Shown here one piece after another: positions 38,309 to 47,021 of a DNA stretch of 64,000 nucleotides. The translations under genes were made by a program, and so were the position numbers. The stretch is from JAWOLE01 sp035263845 (GTDB lineage: Bacteria > Acidobacteriota > Thermoanaerobaculia > UBA5066 > Gp7-AA6): NCBI GenBank assembly GCA_035263845.1, contig DATFQY010000198.1:7624-71623 (forward strand), read 5' to 3'. The first letter of the stretch is position 1, and every line of letters starts with the position of its first letter. The notes beneath the pieces are model-generated. The model was not told the origin of the DNA. It saw only the letters and a program-made list of their open reading frames with translations, and did no database searches.

Positions 38309-40320
38309 GCGCGCCTGAGATTCCGCCGGGGCTGAGGAGGGCTTCCTTCGAGGTCCTGGCTCCGCTGGCGGCGGTAGCGCCGCTGCCGCTCTACTGGACC
38401 GACGGGGCCTCGGGGTTCGCGATCGTCCTTTACGAGATCGCCCTCTTCTCCCTCTGGAGCTGGGCGAGGAAAGGGCGTCCGCCGCGTCTTTCCAACGGCA
38501 TCCTGAACGCCCTGGGCCTCGGGTACCTCCTCTGGCTCGGTTTCGAGGCGCTGATGCTGCGGCACGGGCTGCTCAAGTCGGTTTCTCATTTGCTGCTTTT
38601 CACCGCGATCGCCAAGCTCGCCTCGCTGAAGCGGCCGGGCGAGGTGCGCACGGCCCTCCTGGTCATCTTCCTGATCGCGCTGGCGTCGGCGTCCTCCTCC
38701 ACGCACATCGCCTCGCTCCTCTACTTCGCCGCGATGGCGTTCCTGGGCTTCCGAGCCCTGGCCCGCCTCGCCGTCCTCGCCGACTTCGAGGACGGGCCGC
38801 CGCCCCAGGTGCTGCGCGCCGTCCCAACGGGCGGGATGGCGGTCGTGGCGATCCTGATCGGCGGAACGCTCACGGCGCCGCTCTTCTACGGTTTGCCGCG
38901 GCTGCGCCGGCCGTTCGCGGTCGCGCCTTTCCGTGTGGACGAAGCCTTCTCCTCGGCCCTGACCGCCGACCGCGTGGACCTGACCACCTTCGGTGCCGCC
39001 AAGCGAAGCGACCAGGTCGTCCTCCGGATGGAGGTGGACCCGGAGTCGGCGCTTCCCCGGGTGCTACGGCTGCGCGAGGCGGTCTTTACGCGCTACCACC
39101 GGGGCGTCTGGACTCGGGCGACCGCGGCGGCGCCGGACCCCGGCGAGCGCGCCGAGCGCATGCTCGCGCAGACTCGCGCGCAGCAGCATCTGCTCGCCCG
39201 GCTCTCGGTGGACCTGAACCTGAACGCGAACGGTTTCCTCTTCCTGCCCTACGGCGCGGACCGCCCGGAGATCGAGGGCGAGATTCCGACCGTGTTGCGG
39301 GACGGCGTCGTGACGCTCGCGAGGCCTGCGCGCGTCGCCCGCTACACCGTGGATGTGCGCGGAGTGGAGCCGAAGGCCATCGGGTCGAGCGCGATCGATC
39401 CCGAGTCGGTCCCGCAGGAGATCCGCGATTACACGCAGAAGCTGACCGGGGACCTGACGGAGCCGCTGAAGATCTACGAACGGATCCGGGACAACTTCGC
39501 CTCCCAGTTCCTTTACACGCTCGATCCTCCGCGCGGCAAGGGCGACCCGCTGGTCAACTTCCTCCTGCATTCGAAGGCGGGGCACTGCGAGTTCTTCGCC
39601 TCCGCCACCGCGATGATGCTGACCGCCCGCGGCATCCCGTCGCGGCTCGTGACGGGCTCCTACGGCGGCGAGGCGGGCCTCCTCTCCCGCGCCCTGGTCG
39701 TGCGCGGCGGGAACCTGCACGCGTGGGTCGAGGCCAACGTCGACGGCCAGGGTTTCAGCGTGCTCGATCCGACGCCGGCGGCCGGGATCCCGCCCGCTTC
39801 GACCCGGATCTCCTGGAAGCGCTTCTTCTCCAACCTCTCCCGCGAGATCGAGTTCTTCTACGACCGGAGGATCCTGGGCTTCGACTCCGTGGACCAGGTG
39901 CGCATCGCCGAGACCCTCCGTGACGCGGCGTCGGCGGTCGGCCGCGACCTCGCTTCCTGGAAGGAGTTCGTCGGGAGCGTCGAGGCGCGGAGAATCGGGA
40001 CTGCGATCGTCATCCTGGGCATCGTCGTCGTCGCGTTCGCGCTGGTGCGGCGGGGCAGCCGCGCCTCCTCCGCGAGCGCCGCGACCCGGGCGTACCTGTC
40101 GCTGCGTCGCCTCCTGGCGGTTCGCACCGGTGGGGTCGCGCCCTCCGTTCCGCCGTTGGAGGTCGCGCGGCTCTTCGCCAGCGAAGTGCCGGCCGGCCGC
40201 CTCGACGCACTCGAAATCGCGAGCGTCTATTGCGCCGCGACCTACGGCGGCCGACCCCTCCCCCCCGAAAAAATCCGAGACCTCGACGACCGCGTCCGCC
40301 GCCTCCGCAAGCTCGCCTAA
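38305..40320 (+). CDS. Membrane transglutaminase-like protein (TgpA type)
   Basis: 671 residues. About six N-terminal spans (20-205), an extracytoplasmic transglutaminase domain with KAGHCEFFASATAMMLTARGIPSRLVTGSYGGE (catalytic Cys), NLHAWVEANV (His) and FSVLDPTPA (Asp), then a last span (IGTAIVILGIVVVAFALV) and a small C-terminal domain. The triad is intact. It overlaps the DUF58 gene and meets the convergent phosphoglycosyltransferase gene with overlapping stop codons. Confidence 0.93.
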   Translation: MSAPEIPPGLRRASFEVLAPLAAVAPLPLYWTDGASGFAIVLYEIALFSLWSWARKGRPPRLSNGILNALGLGYLLWLGFEALMLRHGLLKSVSHLLLFTAIAKLASLKRPGEVRTALLVIFLIALASASSSTHIASLLYFAAMAFLGFRALARLAVLADFEDGPPPQVLRAVPTGGMAVVAILIGGTLTAPLFYGLPRLRRPFAVAPFRVDEAFSSALTADRVDLTTFGAAKRSDQVVLRMEVDPESALPRVLRLREAVFTRYHRGVWTRATAAAPDPGERAERMLAQTRAQQHLLARLSVDLNLNANGFLFLPYGADRPEIEGEIPTVLRDGVVTLARPARVARYTVDVRGVEPKAIGSSAIDPESVPQEIRDYTQKLTGDLTEPLKIYERIRDNFASQFLYTLDPPRGKGDPLVNFLLHSKAGHCEFFASATAMMLTARGIPSRLVTGSYGGEAGLLSRALVVRGGNLHAWVEANVDGQGFSVLDPTPAAGIPPASTRISWKRFFSNLSREIEFFYDRRILGFDSVDQVRIAETLRDAASAVGRDLASWKEFVGSVEARRIGTAIVILGIVVVAFALVRRGSRASSASAATRAYLSLRRLLAVRTGGVAPSVPPLEVARLFASEVPAGRLDALEIASVYCAATYGGRPLPPEKIRDLDDRVRRLRKLA

Positions 40321-41717
40321 TACGCGTTGCGGGCCAGGCCGTGGCGGAGGGTCAGCCAGAGGATTTTGACGTCAAGGGAGAGGGTCCAGTTCTCGATGTA
40401 GTAGAGGTCGTACTCGATGCGCTTGGTCAGGCTCGTCTGGCCGCGCCAGCCGTGGACTTGCGCCCATCCCGTCATTCCCGCTCGGACCCGGTGGCGGAGC
40501 ATGTACTGCGGGAACTTCTCCTTGAACTCCCGTACGAACTCCGGCCGCTCGGGCCGCGGGCCCACGAGCGACATCTCGCCCCGGAGGACATTGACGAGCT
40601 GCGGCAGCTCATCCAGGCTCCACCGGCGCAGGAACCGTCCCGCGCCCGTGCGGCGTGGATCCTCGGGGCTCGCCCACATCGGCCCGGACTCGTCCTCCGC
40701 GTCGGCGACCATCGAGCGGAACTTCAGGATGTCGAACGGCCGCCCGTCCAGCCCCATCCTTCGCTGCCGATAGAAGACCGGCCCTCCGTCCTCGCGACGG
40801 ATGGCGAGGGCGATCAGCCCGAACAGGGGCGAGAACGCGACCAGCGCGGCGCTCGAGACGCCGATGTCCAGCGTCCTCTTCACCAGGCTCATCCAGCCCG
40901 AGAGAGGCACCTGCGTCAGGTGCACGACCGGCAGGCCGTCCAGATCCTCGACGCCCGCCCGGAAGGTGATGTGTTGGAGAAGGTCCGGGACCACGCGGAC
41001 GTCGGCCACGGTGCGGCCGACCTCCTTCAGGACCTCGAGCATGGTGCGGTGGGCTTCCAGCGGCAGCGCCAGGAAAACGGTGTCCACCCGCATCTGTTCG
41101 ACGACGTCGGCGGCCTCGGAGGTCCGCCCCACGACCGCGATGCCCCGGTAGAACTCGCCCTGCCTCTTCGGATCGTCGTCGAGCATCGCGACGGCCCGCA
41201 GTCCGGCCTCGGGATGCTCCGCCAGCTTGTCCACCACGGCGCGTCCGAGCCTCCCGGCGCCGACCACGAGGACCTGCCGGACTCCGAAGCCGTGCCGCCA
41301 CGCCTCCTCGAGGTAACGCCGGATGGCGGTCCGCGCCGCGAAGACGAACAGCACGTCGGCGGCGAAGAAGAGCAGCAGGACCAGGCGCGAGAACGTGAAC
41401 TCGCGGAAGAAGGTCGCGAGGCCCATCAGCAGCAGCGTCGCGAGGCCCGTCGCGACGAGGACCGCGAAGCCCTCCTCGATCCGCGAGCGGTGGCGCCGCA
41501 CGCTGTAGAGGCCGTAGAAGTAATAGACGACCGGCCACAGGACGGCGATGAGCGGAAAGAGCCGAAAGTACGTCTCGGGCCCCGGGACGCCCTTGGTCAC
41601 CGGCACGATCTCCGCCCGGAAGCGAAGGAAGTAGGCGGCGGCGAGCGCCGCGAGGGTCGCGGCGAGGTCCGAAACCAGGAACAGCGTCGCGAGACGCCGG
41701 TTGTTCCTCCTGATCAT
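40317..41717 (-). CDS. Polyprenyl-phosphate hexose-1-phosphate transferase (WbaP/WcaJ-type)
   Basis: Loads the first sugar phosphate on undecaprenyl phosphate to start exopolysaccharide repeat units. 466 residues: four N-terminal spans, a CoA-binding-like Rossmann domain (VLVVGAGRLGRAVVDKL), and the catalytic bacterial sugar transferase domain (from about 280): KRTLDIGVSSAAL, DILKFRSM, SLDELPQLVNVLRGEMSLVG then PRPERPEF, RAGMTGWAQVHGWRG. Last gene of the minus-strand polysaccharide cluster. Confidence 0.93.
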   Translation of the reverse strand: MIRRNNRRLATLFLVSDLAATLAALAAAYFLRFRAEIVPVTKGVPGPETYFRLFPLIAVLWPVVYYFYGLYSVRRHRSRIEEGFAVLVATGLATLLLMGLATFFREFTFSRLVLLLFFAADVLFVFAARTAIRRYLEEAWRHGFGVRQVLVVGAGRLGRAVVDKLAEHPEAGLRAVAMLDDDPKRQGEFYRGIAVVGRTSEAADVVEQMRVDTVFLALPLEAHRTMLEVLKEVGRTVADVRVVPDLLQHITFRAGVEDLDGLPVVHLTQVPLSGWMSLVKRTLDIGVSSAALVAFSPLFGLIALAIRREDGGPVFYRQRRMGLDGRPFDILKFRSMVADAEDESGPMWASPEDPRRTGAGRFLRRWSLDELPQLVNVLRGEMSLVGPRPERPEFVREFKEKFPQYMLRHRVRAGMTGWAQVHGWRGQTSLTKRIEYDLYYIENWTLSLDVKILWLTLRHGLARNAY

Positions 41718-41730
41718 GCCGCGGTCGCTC

Positions 41731-42888
41731 TCAACCTTCTGCTTTCGTCCATCGGCCCGGCGTCCCGAGGAGGTCCTCGAGCTCCCGCAGGAATTCCCCC
41801 GTGAAGCGCTCCTTCCCGAAGGGAACCGCCGAATCTCGCAGGGCAGTGTAATCGAACCGCATCGAGGAGGCGCGCTCCAGCGCCGCCGCCAGGCCCTCGG
41901 CGCTCTCCTCGGAGTAGAGCACCCCGTTGACCCCGTCGGAGACGATGTCCCGGACCCCGCCCCGTTCCAGGGCCACGACCGGAGCGCCGCAGGCGAGCGC
42001 CTCGACCGAAGCGATCCCGAAGTCCTCCTCCCCGGGCTGGACGAAGAGCCCGCAGGTCCGGTAGAGCGATCGCAGCTGCTCGGGCAACAGGTTCCTCGCG
42101 AAGTCTACGGAGGCGCCCGCCATCGCGCGGAGGCCCTCTTCCTGCGGGCCGCGCCCGACGAGGACGAGGCGCCGTCCCGTTCGCCGGGCCGCCTCGATCG
42201 CGAGCTCGAACCTCTTGTAGGGGACGAGCGACCCCACCGCGAGGAGGAAGTCCTCTCGCCGCTCGGGGCCGGGCTGGAAAAACTCCACGTCCACCGGCGG
42301 ATGAACGACTCGAGACTCGCGGCCGTAGTGGCGGCGGATGCGCTCGGCCACCGCCGAGGAGTTGGCGAGGTAGCGGGTGGGACGCCCCGCGGTCTTCTGG
42401 TCCCACTCTCGAAGTCGCCCGACGAAGAATCTCTTGAGCGTGAGAAAGCGAGTCTTTCCGCGCGGGAAGTACGTGTCGAACTGCTCGTACGCGTAACGTA
42501 CCGGGGTGTGGCAGTAGCAGAGGTGGGGAACGCCCGGCGGCGCGACCGCGCCCTTGGCGACGCAATGCGAGGAGGAGACGACCAGGTCGAAGCTGGAGAG
42601 ATCGAACGACTCGACGCCGCGGACGAAGAGCGGGAGATACTGCCGGTAGTGCCGGGCCGCGCCCGGGAGCTCATTCAAGTACGACGGACGGATCCGGTAT
42701 CGCTCGATTCCTCGCGACACCGAGCCGGGCACGTGGAAGAGCGTGAAGATCACGGGGTCGGGCAAGAGCGGCAGGATCGCCTCGAGAACCCTCTCCCCGC
42801 CACGCATCCCGTTCAGCCAGTCGTGGACGACCGCGGTCCGATGGACGGGACCGGGGACTCGGGACTCGGAACTCGAAGCGGGTCTCAC
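41731..42888 (-). CDS. GT4 family glycosyltransferase
   Basis: 385 residues. Conserved N-terminal VVHDWLNGMRGGERVLE and YCHTPVRYAYEQFD, then the GT-B C-terminal domain LLAVGSLVPYKRFELAIEAA and the nucleotide-sugar EDFGIASVEALACGAPVVAL (E-x7-E type). It starts with a GTG at 42888 that overlaps the upstream gene stop (GTGA). The first roughly 16 residues (RPASSSESRVPGPVHR) are not family-like; they are encoded by a short repeat that spans the gene junction. Confidence 0.9.
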   Translation of the reverse strand: MRPASSSESRVPGPVHRTAVVHDWLNGMRGGERVLEAILPLLPDPVIFTLFHVPGSVSRGIERYRIRPSYLNELPGAARHYRQYLPLFVRGVESFDLSSFDLVVSSSHCVAKGAVAPPGVPHLCYCHTPVRYAYEQFDTYFPRGKTRFLTLKRFFVGRLREWDQKTAGRPTRYLANSSAVAERIRRHYGRESRVVHPPVDVEFFQPGPERREDFLLAVGSLVPYKRFELAIEAARRTGRRLVLVGRGPQEEGLRAMAGASVDFARNLLPEQLRSLYRTCGLFVQPGEEDFGIASVEALACGAPVVALERGGVRDIVSDGVNGVLYSEESAEGLAAALERASSMRFDYTALRDSAVPFGKERFTGEFLRELEDLLGTPGRWTKAEG

Positions 42889-42928
42889 GGGGTCTCCCGA
42901 GTCCCGTGTCCCGAGTTCCGAGTTCCGC
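42853..42928. repeat. Imperfect inverted repeat at the junction of two glycosyltransferase genes
   Basis: The left arm contains GGGACTCGGGACTCGGAACT (42855-42874), the right arm GAGTCCCGTGTCCCGAGTTC then CGAGTTCC (42899-42926), sharing the inverted core CCCGAGTTCCGAGT. Both the end of the 42885 gene and the start of the 41731 gene lie within it, so it supplies coding sequence for both. Confidence 0.6.
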
Positions 42929-44045
42929 GCAGCGCAGCTGCGTAGACCTCGAGGGTGCGGGCAGCGGCGCGGTCCCAGGAGAAGTCGGCGGCGCGCTTCA
43001 GCCCGATGGCGGACAGGCGCCGACGCTCCGTCTCGTTCGTCGCCAGCAGCGCGATGCCGTCGGCGATCGCGTCCACGTCCATCGGATTGACGAGGCAGGC
43101 GTAGCCGCCCGCGATCTCCTGGAGGGCCGACGTCGAAGAGGTCAGCACCGGGGTCCCGCTGGCCATCGCCTCGACGACCGGCAGGCCGAAGCCCTCGTAG
43201 AGCGTCGGGTACAGGAAGACGTCTGCGCCCGAGTAGAGGGCAGGCAGGTCCTCGTCCTCGACGACGCCCGGCCGCAGGACGGCGTCGGTCAACTCGAGCG
43301 CGGAGATCAGCGCGTCCATCCTCGCGGGGTTGGGGGGCATCGGGCCGGCGAGGACGAGCGCGTGGGGGAGCGAGGCTTCGCGCCTGGCCCTGGCGAAGGC
43401 CCGGATGACGTTCTGGACGTTCTTGTGCGGCTTCTCGCCGCCCAGGAAGAGCATGTACGGACTTCGGAGTCCCAGAGCCGCGGCGACGCGCTCCTTCTCC
43501 TCCGCTGGAACGTCCGGCCGGAACCGGCTCGACACGCCGTTGTAGATGACCTCGATTCGGGAGGACGGCACGCGGAAGTAGTTGACGAGGTCGCTGCGCG
43601 TGTTGTGAGAGACCGTGATGATCCGGTCGGCCCGCGCCAGGGCGCGGCGGATCATGTAGCGCGCGTAGAAGAGGGCGGCCCGGTTGGGAAGGAACTGCGG
43701 GTAGAGGAGGTGGATGATGTCGTGGATCGTCACGACGGCCCGAATCTTCCAGAGCGGCGGCAGCACGTAGTGGGTCGCGTGGAAGAGGTCGAGCCGGTCG
43801 GCCCTGAGCCGCCAGGGAAGGCGCGTCATCTCCGCCAGGGAGTAGCCGGGCGAGTCGTCATGGACGACCTCGAAGTGCGCGGGCAGCTCCGGCAGGTCTG
43901 CGCCGTCGGCGGTCTTCGTGTAGACCCGGAAATGGTACGCGGCCGAGTCGGGATGGCGGCCGATCGCTTCGAGGAGGTTTCGGACGTACGCGCCGATGCC
44001 GTAGTCCTTCAGCTTCCTGGCGTCGATGCCGATGCGCGGAGTCAT
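42885..44045 (-). CDS. GT4 family glycosyltransferase
   Basis: 386 residues: IGIDARKLKDYGIGAYVRNL at the N terminus, LFHATHYVLPPLWKIRAVVT, then LFLGGEKPHKNVQNVIRAFA and the catalytic-domain block YEGFGLPVVEAMASGTPVLTSS. Typical of exopolysaccharide mannosyl/glucosyltransferases; donor and acceptor cannot be told. The last 14 residues (RGTRNSGHGTRETP) derive from the junction repeat. Start overlaps the upstream GT stop (ATGA). Confidence 0.91.
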   Translation of the reverse strand: MTPRIGIDARKLKDYGIGAYVRNLLEAIGRHPDSAAYHFRVYTKTADGADLPELPAHFEVVHDDSPGYSLAEMTRLPWRLRADRLDLFHATHYVLPPLWKIRAVVTIHDIIHLLYPQFLPNRAALFYARYMIRRALARADRIITVSHNTRSDLVNYFRVPSSRIEVIYNGVSSRFRPDVPAEEKERVAAALGLRSPYMLFLGGEKPHKNVQNVIRAFARARREASLPHALVLAGPMPPNPARMDALISALELTDAVLRPGVVEDEDLPALYSGADVFLYPTLYEGFGLPVVEAMASGTPVLTSSTSALQEIAGGYACLVNPMDVDAIADGIALLATNETERRRLSAIGLKRAADFSWDRAAARTLEVYAAALRGTRNSGHGTRETP

Positions 44046-45154
44046 CCATTCTCCGTCGCCGCTTCCTCGAGCACCCGCGCCGTCGCTGCCGCTGCGGCGT
44101 CCCAGGAGAAGGCCGCCGCGCGGGGAGGACCGGCTGCAGCGAGCCGGCCGGCGAGGACGGGATCATCGAGGAGCCGCTCGATCCGGCTCGCGAAACCGGC
44201 GGCGTCGAGCGGCTCCGCGAAGAGCGCGGTATCCCCGGCGACCTCGCGCAGCGCCTCGGCGGTGGAGACGATCACCGGAGCTCCACAGGCCATCGCCTCG
44301 AGGACCGGCAGGCCGAAGCCTTCCGCGAGCGAGGGATAGACGAAGACCTCCGCGGCGCGATAGAGGGCCAGCGCCGTTTCTTTGCTGGCGTAGCCCGGCA
44401 GGTGGATCCTTTCGCGGAAAGGGGACGCCGCGATTTGGGCCTCGAGAGCGACGGTCTTCCACCCGGACCCGCCCGCCAGGACGAGGTCGGGCGCCTCCGG
44501 CCGCCGAGCCCAGAGCCGCTCGCACGCCTCCACGAGAGTCTCGACGTTCTTTCGCGGCTCGAGGGTGCCGAGGTACAGGAGGAACCTCCGTCCCTCCGCG
44601 AAACGGCGGCGCGTCTCTTCCTTCTCCTCCTTGCTCGCTGCCGGCGAGAAGTCCGCGTCCACTCCGTTGGGGACCACCCGCGAGCGGGAGGCGGCGTCGG
44701 GATGCGCCCGGACGAGGTCCCGCTCCGTCGCTTCCGAGACGCAAACGAACCGGGAGGCCTGCTCGACGGTTCGGTTCCAGAGCGGAACGAAGCCCACGAG
44801 CGTCCGGGCGCGATGCCACTCGGGGTGCGTGCAGGGAGTCAGGTCATGGACGACGGAAACCCAGGGGAGCGTCGCGCGGACCGGGCCGATCGTCAGCGCG
44901 GCGAGGAGGACGTCGGCGCCCCACTCCCGGGCGCGGCGCTCGAACGTCGTCTGCACCCAGATCATGCCGAGCGGATGGCGGTCGGCGGTCACCGACAGCG
45001 GCGCCGCGCCGTTTCCTTCCGGGAGCGGGCGAGGCGAAAAGAGGCGGACTTCGAGGCCCGGACGGGCGGCGAGCGCCCCGGCGATGCCTCTCGTGTAAGT
45101 GCCGATGCCGGTCGTCGGGGGCAGCAGCGCCCGCGCGTCGATGGCAATCTTCAC
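44042..45154 (-). CDS. GT4 family glycosyltransferase
   Basis: 370 residues with IAIDARALLPPTTGIGTYTRG, VSVVHDLTPCTHPEWH, LLYLGTLEPRKNVETLVEACE and AEGFGLPVLEAMACGAPVIVS, a second close member of the same GT4 type as 42885. First gene of the minus-strand polysaccharide cluster; no polymerase, flippase or export gene is visible in the window, so the rest must lie elsewhere. Confidence 0.91.
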   Translation of the reverse strand: MKIAIDARALLPPTTGIGTYTRGIAGALAARPGLEVRLFSPRPLPEGNGAAPLSVTADRHPLGMIWVQTTFERRAREWGADVLLAALTIGPVRATLPWVSVVHDLTPCTHPEWHRARTLVGFVPLWNRTVEQASRFVCVSEATERDLVRAHPDAASRSRVVPNGVDADFSPAASKEEKEETRRRFAEGRRFLLYLGTLEPRKNVETLVEACERLWARRPEAPDLVLAGGSGWKTVALEAQIAASPFRERIHLPGYASKETALALYRAAEVFVYPSLAEGFGLPVLEAMACGAPVIVSTAEALREVAGDTALFAEPLDAAGFASRIERLLDDPVLAGRLAAAGPPRAAAFSWDAAAAATARVLEEAATENG

Positions 45155-45180
45155 CGGCGAAGTCTACAGGCCGGCCGCGT

Positions 45181-45208
45181 TTGACTGCCGCGCCGCCGCG
45201 GGTAAAAT
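45181..45208 (+). promoter_or_regulatory. Sigma70-type promoter for the DUF177-rpmF operon
   Basis: TTGACT (45181-45186), 16-base spacer, TAAAAT (45203-45208). The DUF177 ATG begins 13 bases after the -10 box, so the leader would be only about 7 bases. Confidence 0.6.
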
Positions 45209-45221
45209 ACGCGGTTCCGTC

Positions 45222-45749
45222 ATGAAGCCGCCCAACGCCATTTCTCTGGATGCCGTCCTGGACGAAGCGGTCCCGTTCGCCTTCGAGCTGCGCTTTTCGC
45301 CCCAGGCCCTGGACCGGGAGCCGCTGCTCGAGATCTCGCGGGTGAAGGTGGCCGGGGAGGTCTCGCGCATCGAGAAGGGGTTCGCCTTCGACGCGAGGAT
45401 GGACTACTCAGGTCGGCTCGAGTGCAGCCGCTGCCTGAACCCTTATCCCTTCGAGAATTCCGAAGACTTCTCCCTCGTCCTGCGCAAGCGCCCGGCGCCG
45501 GGAGGCGAGGAGATTGCGCTTCGCGGCGAGGAGCTCGACGAGTACTTCTACGACGACCCGGTCGTCTCCGTCGAGCCGATCGCCGAGGAGCGCATCCAGA
45601 TGGCCGTCCCGATGAAGCCTCTCTGCCGCGAGGACTGCCGCGGGCTCTGCCCTCAATGCGGCCAGGATTTGAACGTGACCGCGTGCGGCTGCGTGGTCGA
45701 AAACGACGACCCGAGGTGGGAAGCGCTGCGGGTCTTGAAGAAAGTGTAG
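45222..45749 (+). CDS. DUF177 (YceD) family protein
   Basis: 175 residues, with LECSRCLNPYPFENSEDFSL in the middle, FYDDPVVSVEPIAEERIQMA and the signature PLCREDCRGLCPQCGQDLN at the end. DUF177 genes lie almost always just before rpmF, as here (eight bases), and are implicated in 23S rRNA processing or ribosome assembly. Four Cys in the C-terminal motif suggest a zinc site. Confidence 0.92.
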   Translation: MKPPNAISLDAVLDEAVPFAFELRFSPQALDREPLLEISRVKVAGEVSRIEKGFAFDARMDYSGRLECSRCLNPYPFENSEDFSLVLRKRPAPGGEEIALRGEELDEYFYDDPVVSVEPIAEERIQMAVPMKPLCREDCRGLCPQCGQDLNVTACGCVVENDDPRWEALRVLKKV

Positions 45750-45757
45750 GTACCACG

Positions 45758-45931
45758 ATGCCCAATCCCAAACGGCGCCACAGCAAGGCCCGCCGCGACA
45801 AGCGCCGCGCGCACGACGCCCTGGCCGCCCCGGCCCTCTCGGAGTGCCCGAACTGCCACGAGCCCAAGCAGCCGCACCGCGTCTGCCCGCACTGCGGCTA
45901 CTACAAGGGCAAGCAGACCATCAACGTCTAG
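45758..45931 (+). CDS. rpmF: 50S ribosomal protein L32
   Basis: 57 residues: MPNPKRRHSKARRDKRRAHD at the N terminus, and the C+ zinc ribbon CPNCHEPKQPHRVCPHCGYY with four cysteines. It is the zinc-containing form. Co-transcribed with DUF177 upstream and probably with the fatty-acid genes downstream. Confidence 0.97.
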   Translation: MPNPKRRHSKARRDKRRAHDALAAPALSECPNCHEPKQPHRVCPHCGYYKGKQTINV

Positions 45932-45957
45932 CGGTGGGGTGTCGGGGTCGCGGCCGG

Positions 45958-45963
45958 TATAAT
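45958..45963 (+). promoter_or_regulatory. Possible -10 element before plsX
   Basis: A perfect TATAAT in the 70-base rpmF-plsX gap, 39 bases before the plsX GTG. The -35 position reads TGGGGT, which is weak. It may be an internal promoter for the fatty-acid cluster. Confidence 0.4.
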
Positions 45964-46001
45964 CCGCGCTCCGTGTTTTCTTCGGCTGGGACGGCCTGAC
46001 C

Positions 46002-47021
46002 GTGCGCATCGCGGTGGATGCGATGGGCGGCGATCACGCTCCGCAGGTCAACGTGGACGGCGCGGTAGCCGCGTTCCACGAGTTCGGGATCCAGTCGCTC
46101 CTCGTCGGCCGGGCGGCGGAGCTGGCGCGGCTGCTCGAGGACGCCGGCTTCAGGGGGCCGGACATCGAGATCGTGGACGCGCCCGACGTCGTCACGATGA
46201 AGGACCCGGCGACCGCGGCGATCCGGGGCAAGCGCAACTCTTCGATCCGTGTCGCGGCCAACTGCGTCCGCGACGGAAGGGCGGAAGGGCTCGTCTCGGC
46301 CGGGCACACGGGCGCCGCGATGGTCTCGGCCAAGATGGTCATCGGGACGATCGAGAACGTGGACCGGCCGGCGCTCGCCACCGTGCTTCCGAATCTCACG
46401 GGACACTGTCTCCTGCTCGACGTCGGAGCCAACCCGGACGCCAAGACGGAGCACTTCAAGGAATTCGCGGTCATGGGCTCGATCTATGCCCAGCTCGCCT
46501 TCGGCAAGCGGTCCCCCTCGGTCGGCTTGATGTCCATCGGCGAGGAGGACACCAAGGGGAGCGAGCGCTCCAAGGAGGCCTTCAAGATCCTCAAGGAGAC
46601 AGGCCTGAACTTCATCGGCAACGTCGAGGGGCGCGACGTCTTCAACGGCAAGGTGGACGTCATCGTGACGGACGGCTTCACCGGCAACGTCATCCTGAAG
46701 GTCTCCGAATCGCTGTCGGAGATGGTCGAGCAGCTGCTCCGGGAGGAGATCAAGAGCACGCTCAAGGCGTCCGTCGGCTTCCTCCTGTCGCGATCGGCTT
46801 TCCGCCGCTTCAAGTCGCGCCTGGACTACTCGGAGTACGGGGGCGCGCCTCTTCTCGGCGTCAAAGGGTGCGTGATCATCTGCCACGGGCGTTCCAGCGC
46901 GAAAGCCGTCAAGAACGCGATCCGCTTCGCGGCGGAGTTTTCCCGCCGTGGGCTGGCCCAGAAGATCCAGTCGTCGCTCGCGGACCTCCACTCCCGCGAG
47001 GCCAAGGCCGCTCAGCATTGA
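46002..47021 (+). CDS. plsX: Phosphate acyltransferase PlsX
   Basis: Converts acyl-ACP to acyl-phosphate for phospholipid synthesis. 339 residues: IAVDAMGGDHAP, SAGHTGAAMV, LLLDVGANPDAKTEHFKEFA, DVIVTDGFTGNVILKVSE and YSEYGGAPLLGVKGCVIICHG. A GTG start at 46002 gives the standard N terminus. The stop overlaps the fabH TTG. Confidence 0.96.
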   Translation: MRIAVDAMGGDHAPQVNVDGAVAAFHEFGIQSLLVGRAAELARLLEDAGFRGPDIEIVDAPDVVTMKDPATAAIRGKRNSSIRVAANCVRDGRAEGLVSAGHTGAAMVSAKMVIGTIENVDRPALATVLPNLTGHCLLLDVGANPDAKTEHFKEFAVMGSIYAQLAFGKRSPSVGLMSIGEEDTKGSERSKEAFKILKETGLNFIGNVEGRDVFNGKVDVIVTDGFTGNVILKVSESLSEMVEQLLREEIKSTLKASVGFLLSRSAFRRFKSRLDYSEYGGAPLLGVKGCVIICHGRSSAKAVKNAIRFAAEFSRRGLAQKIQSSLADLHSREAKAAQH

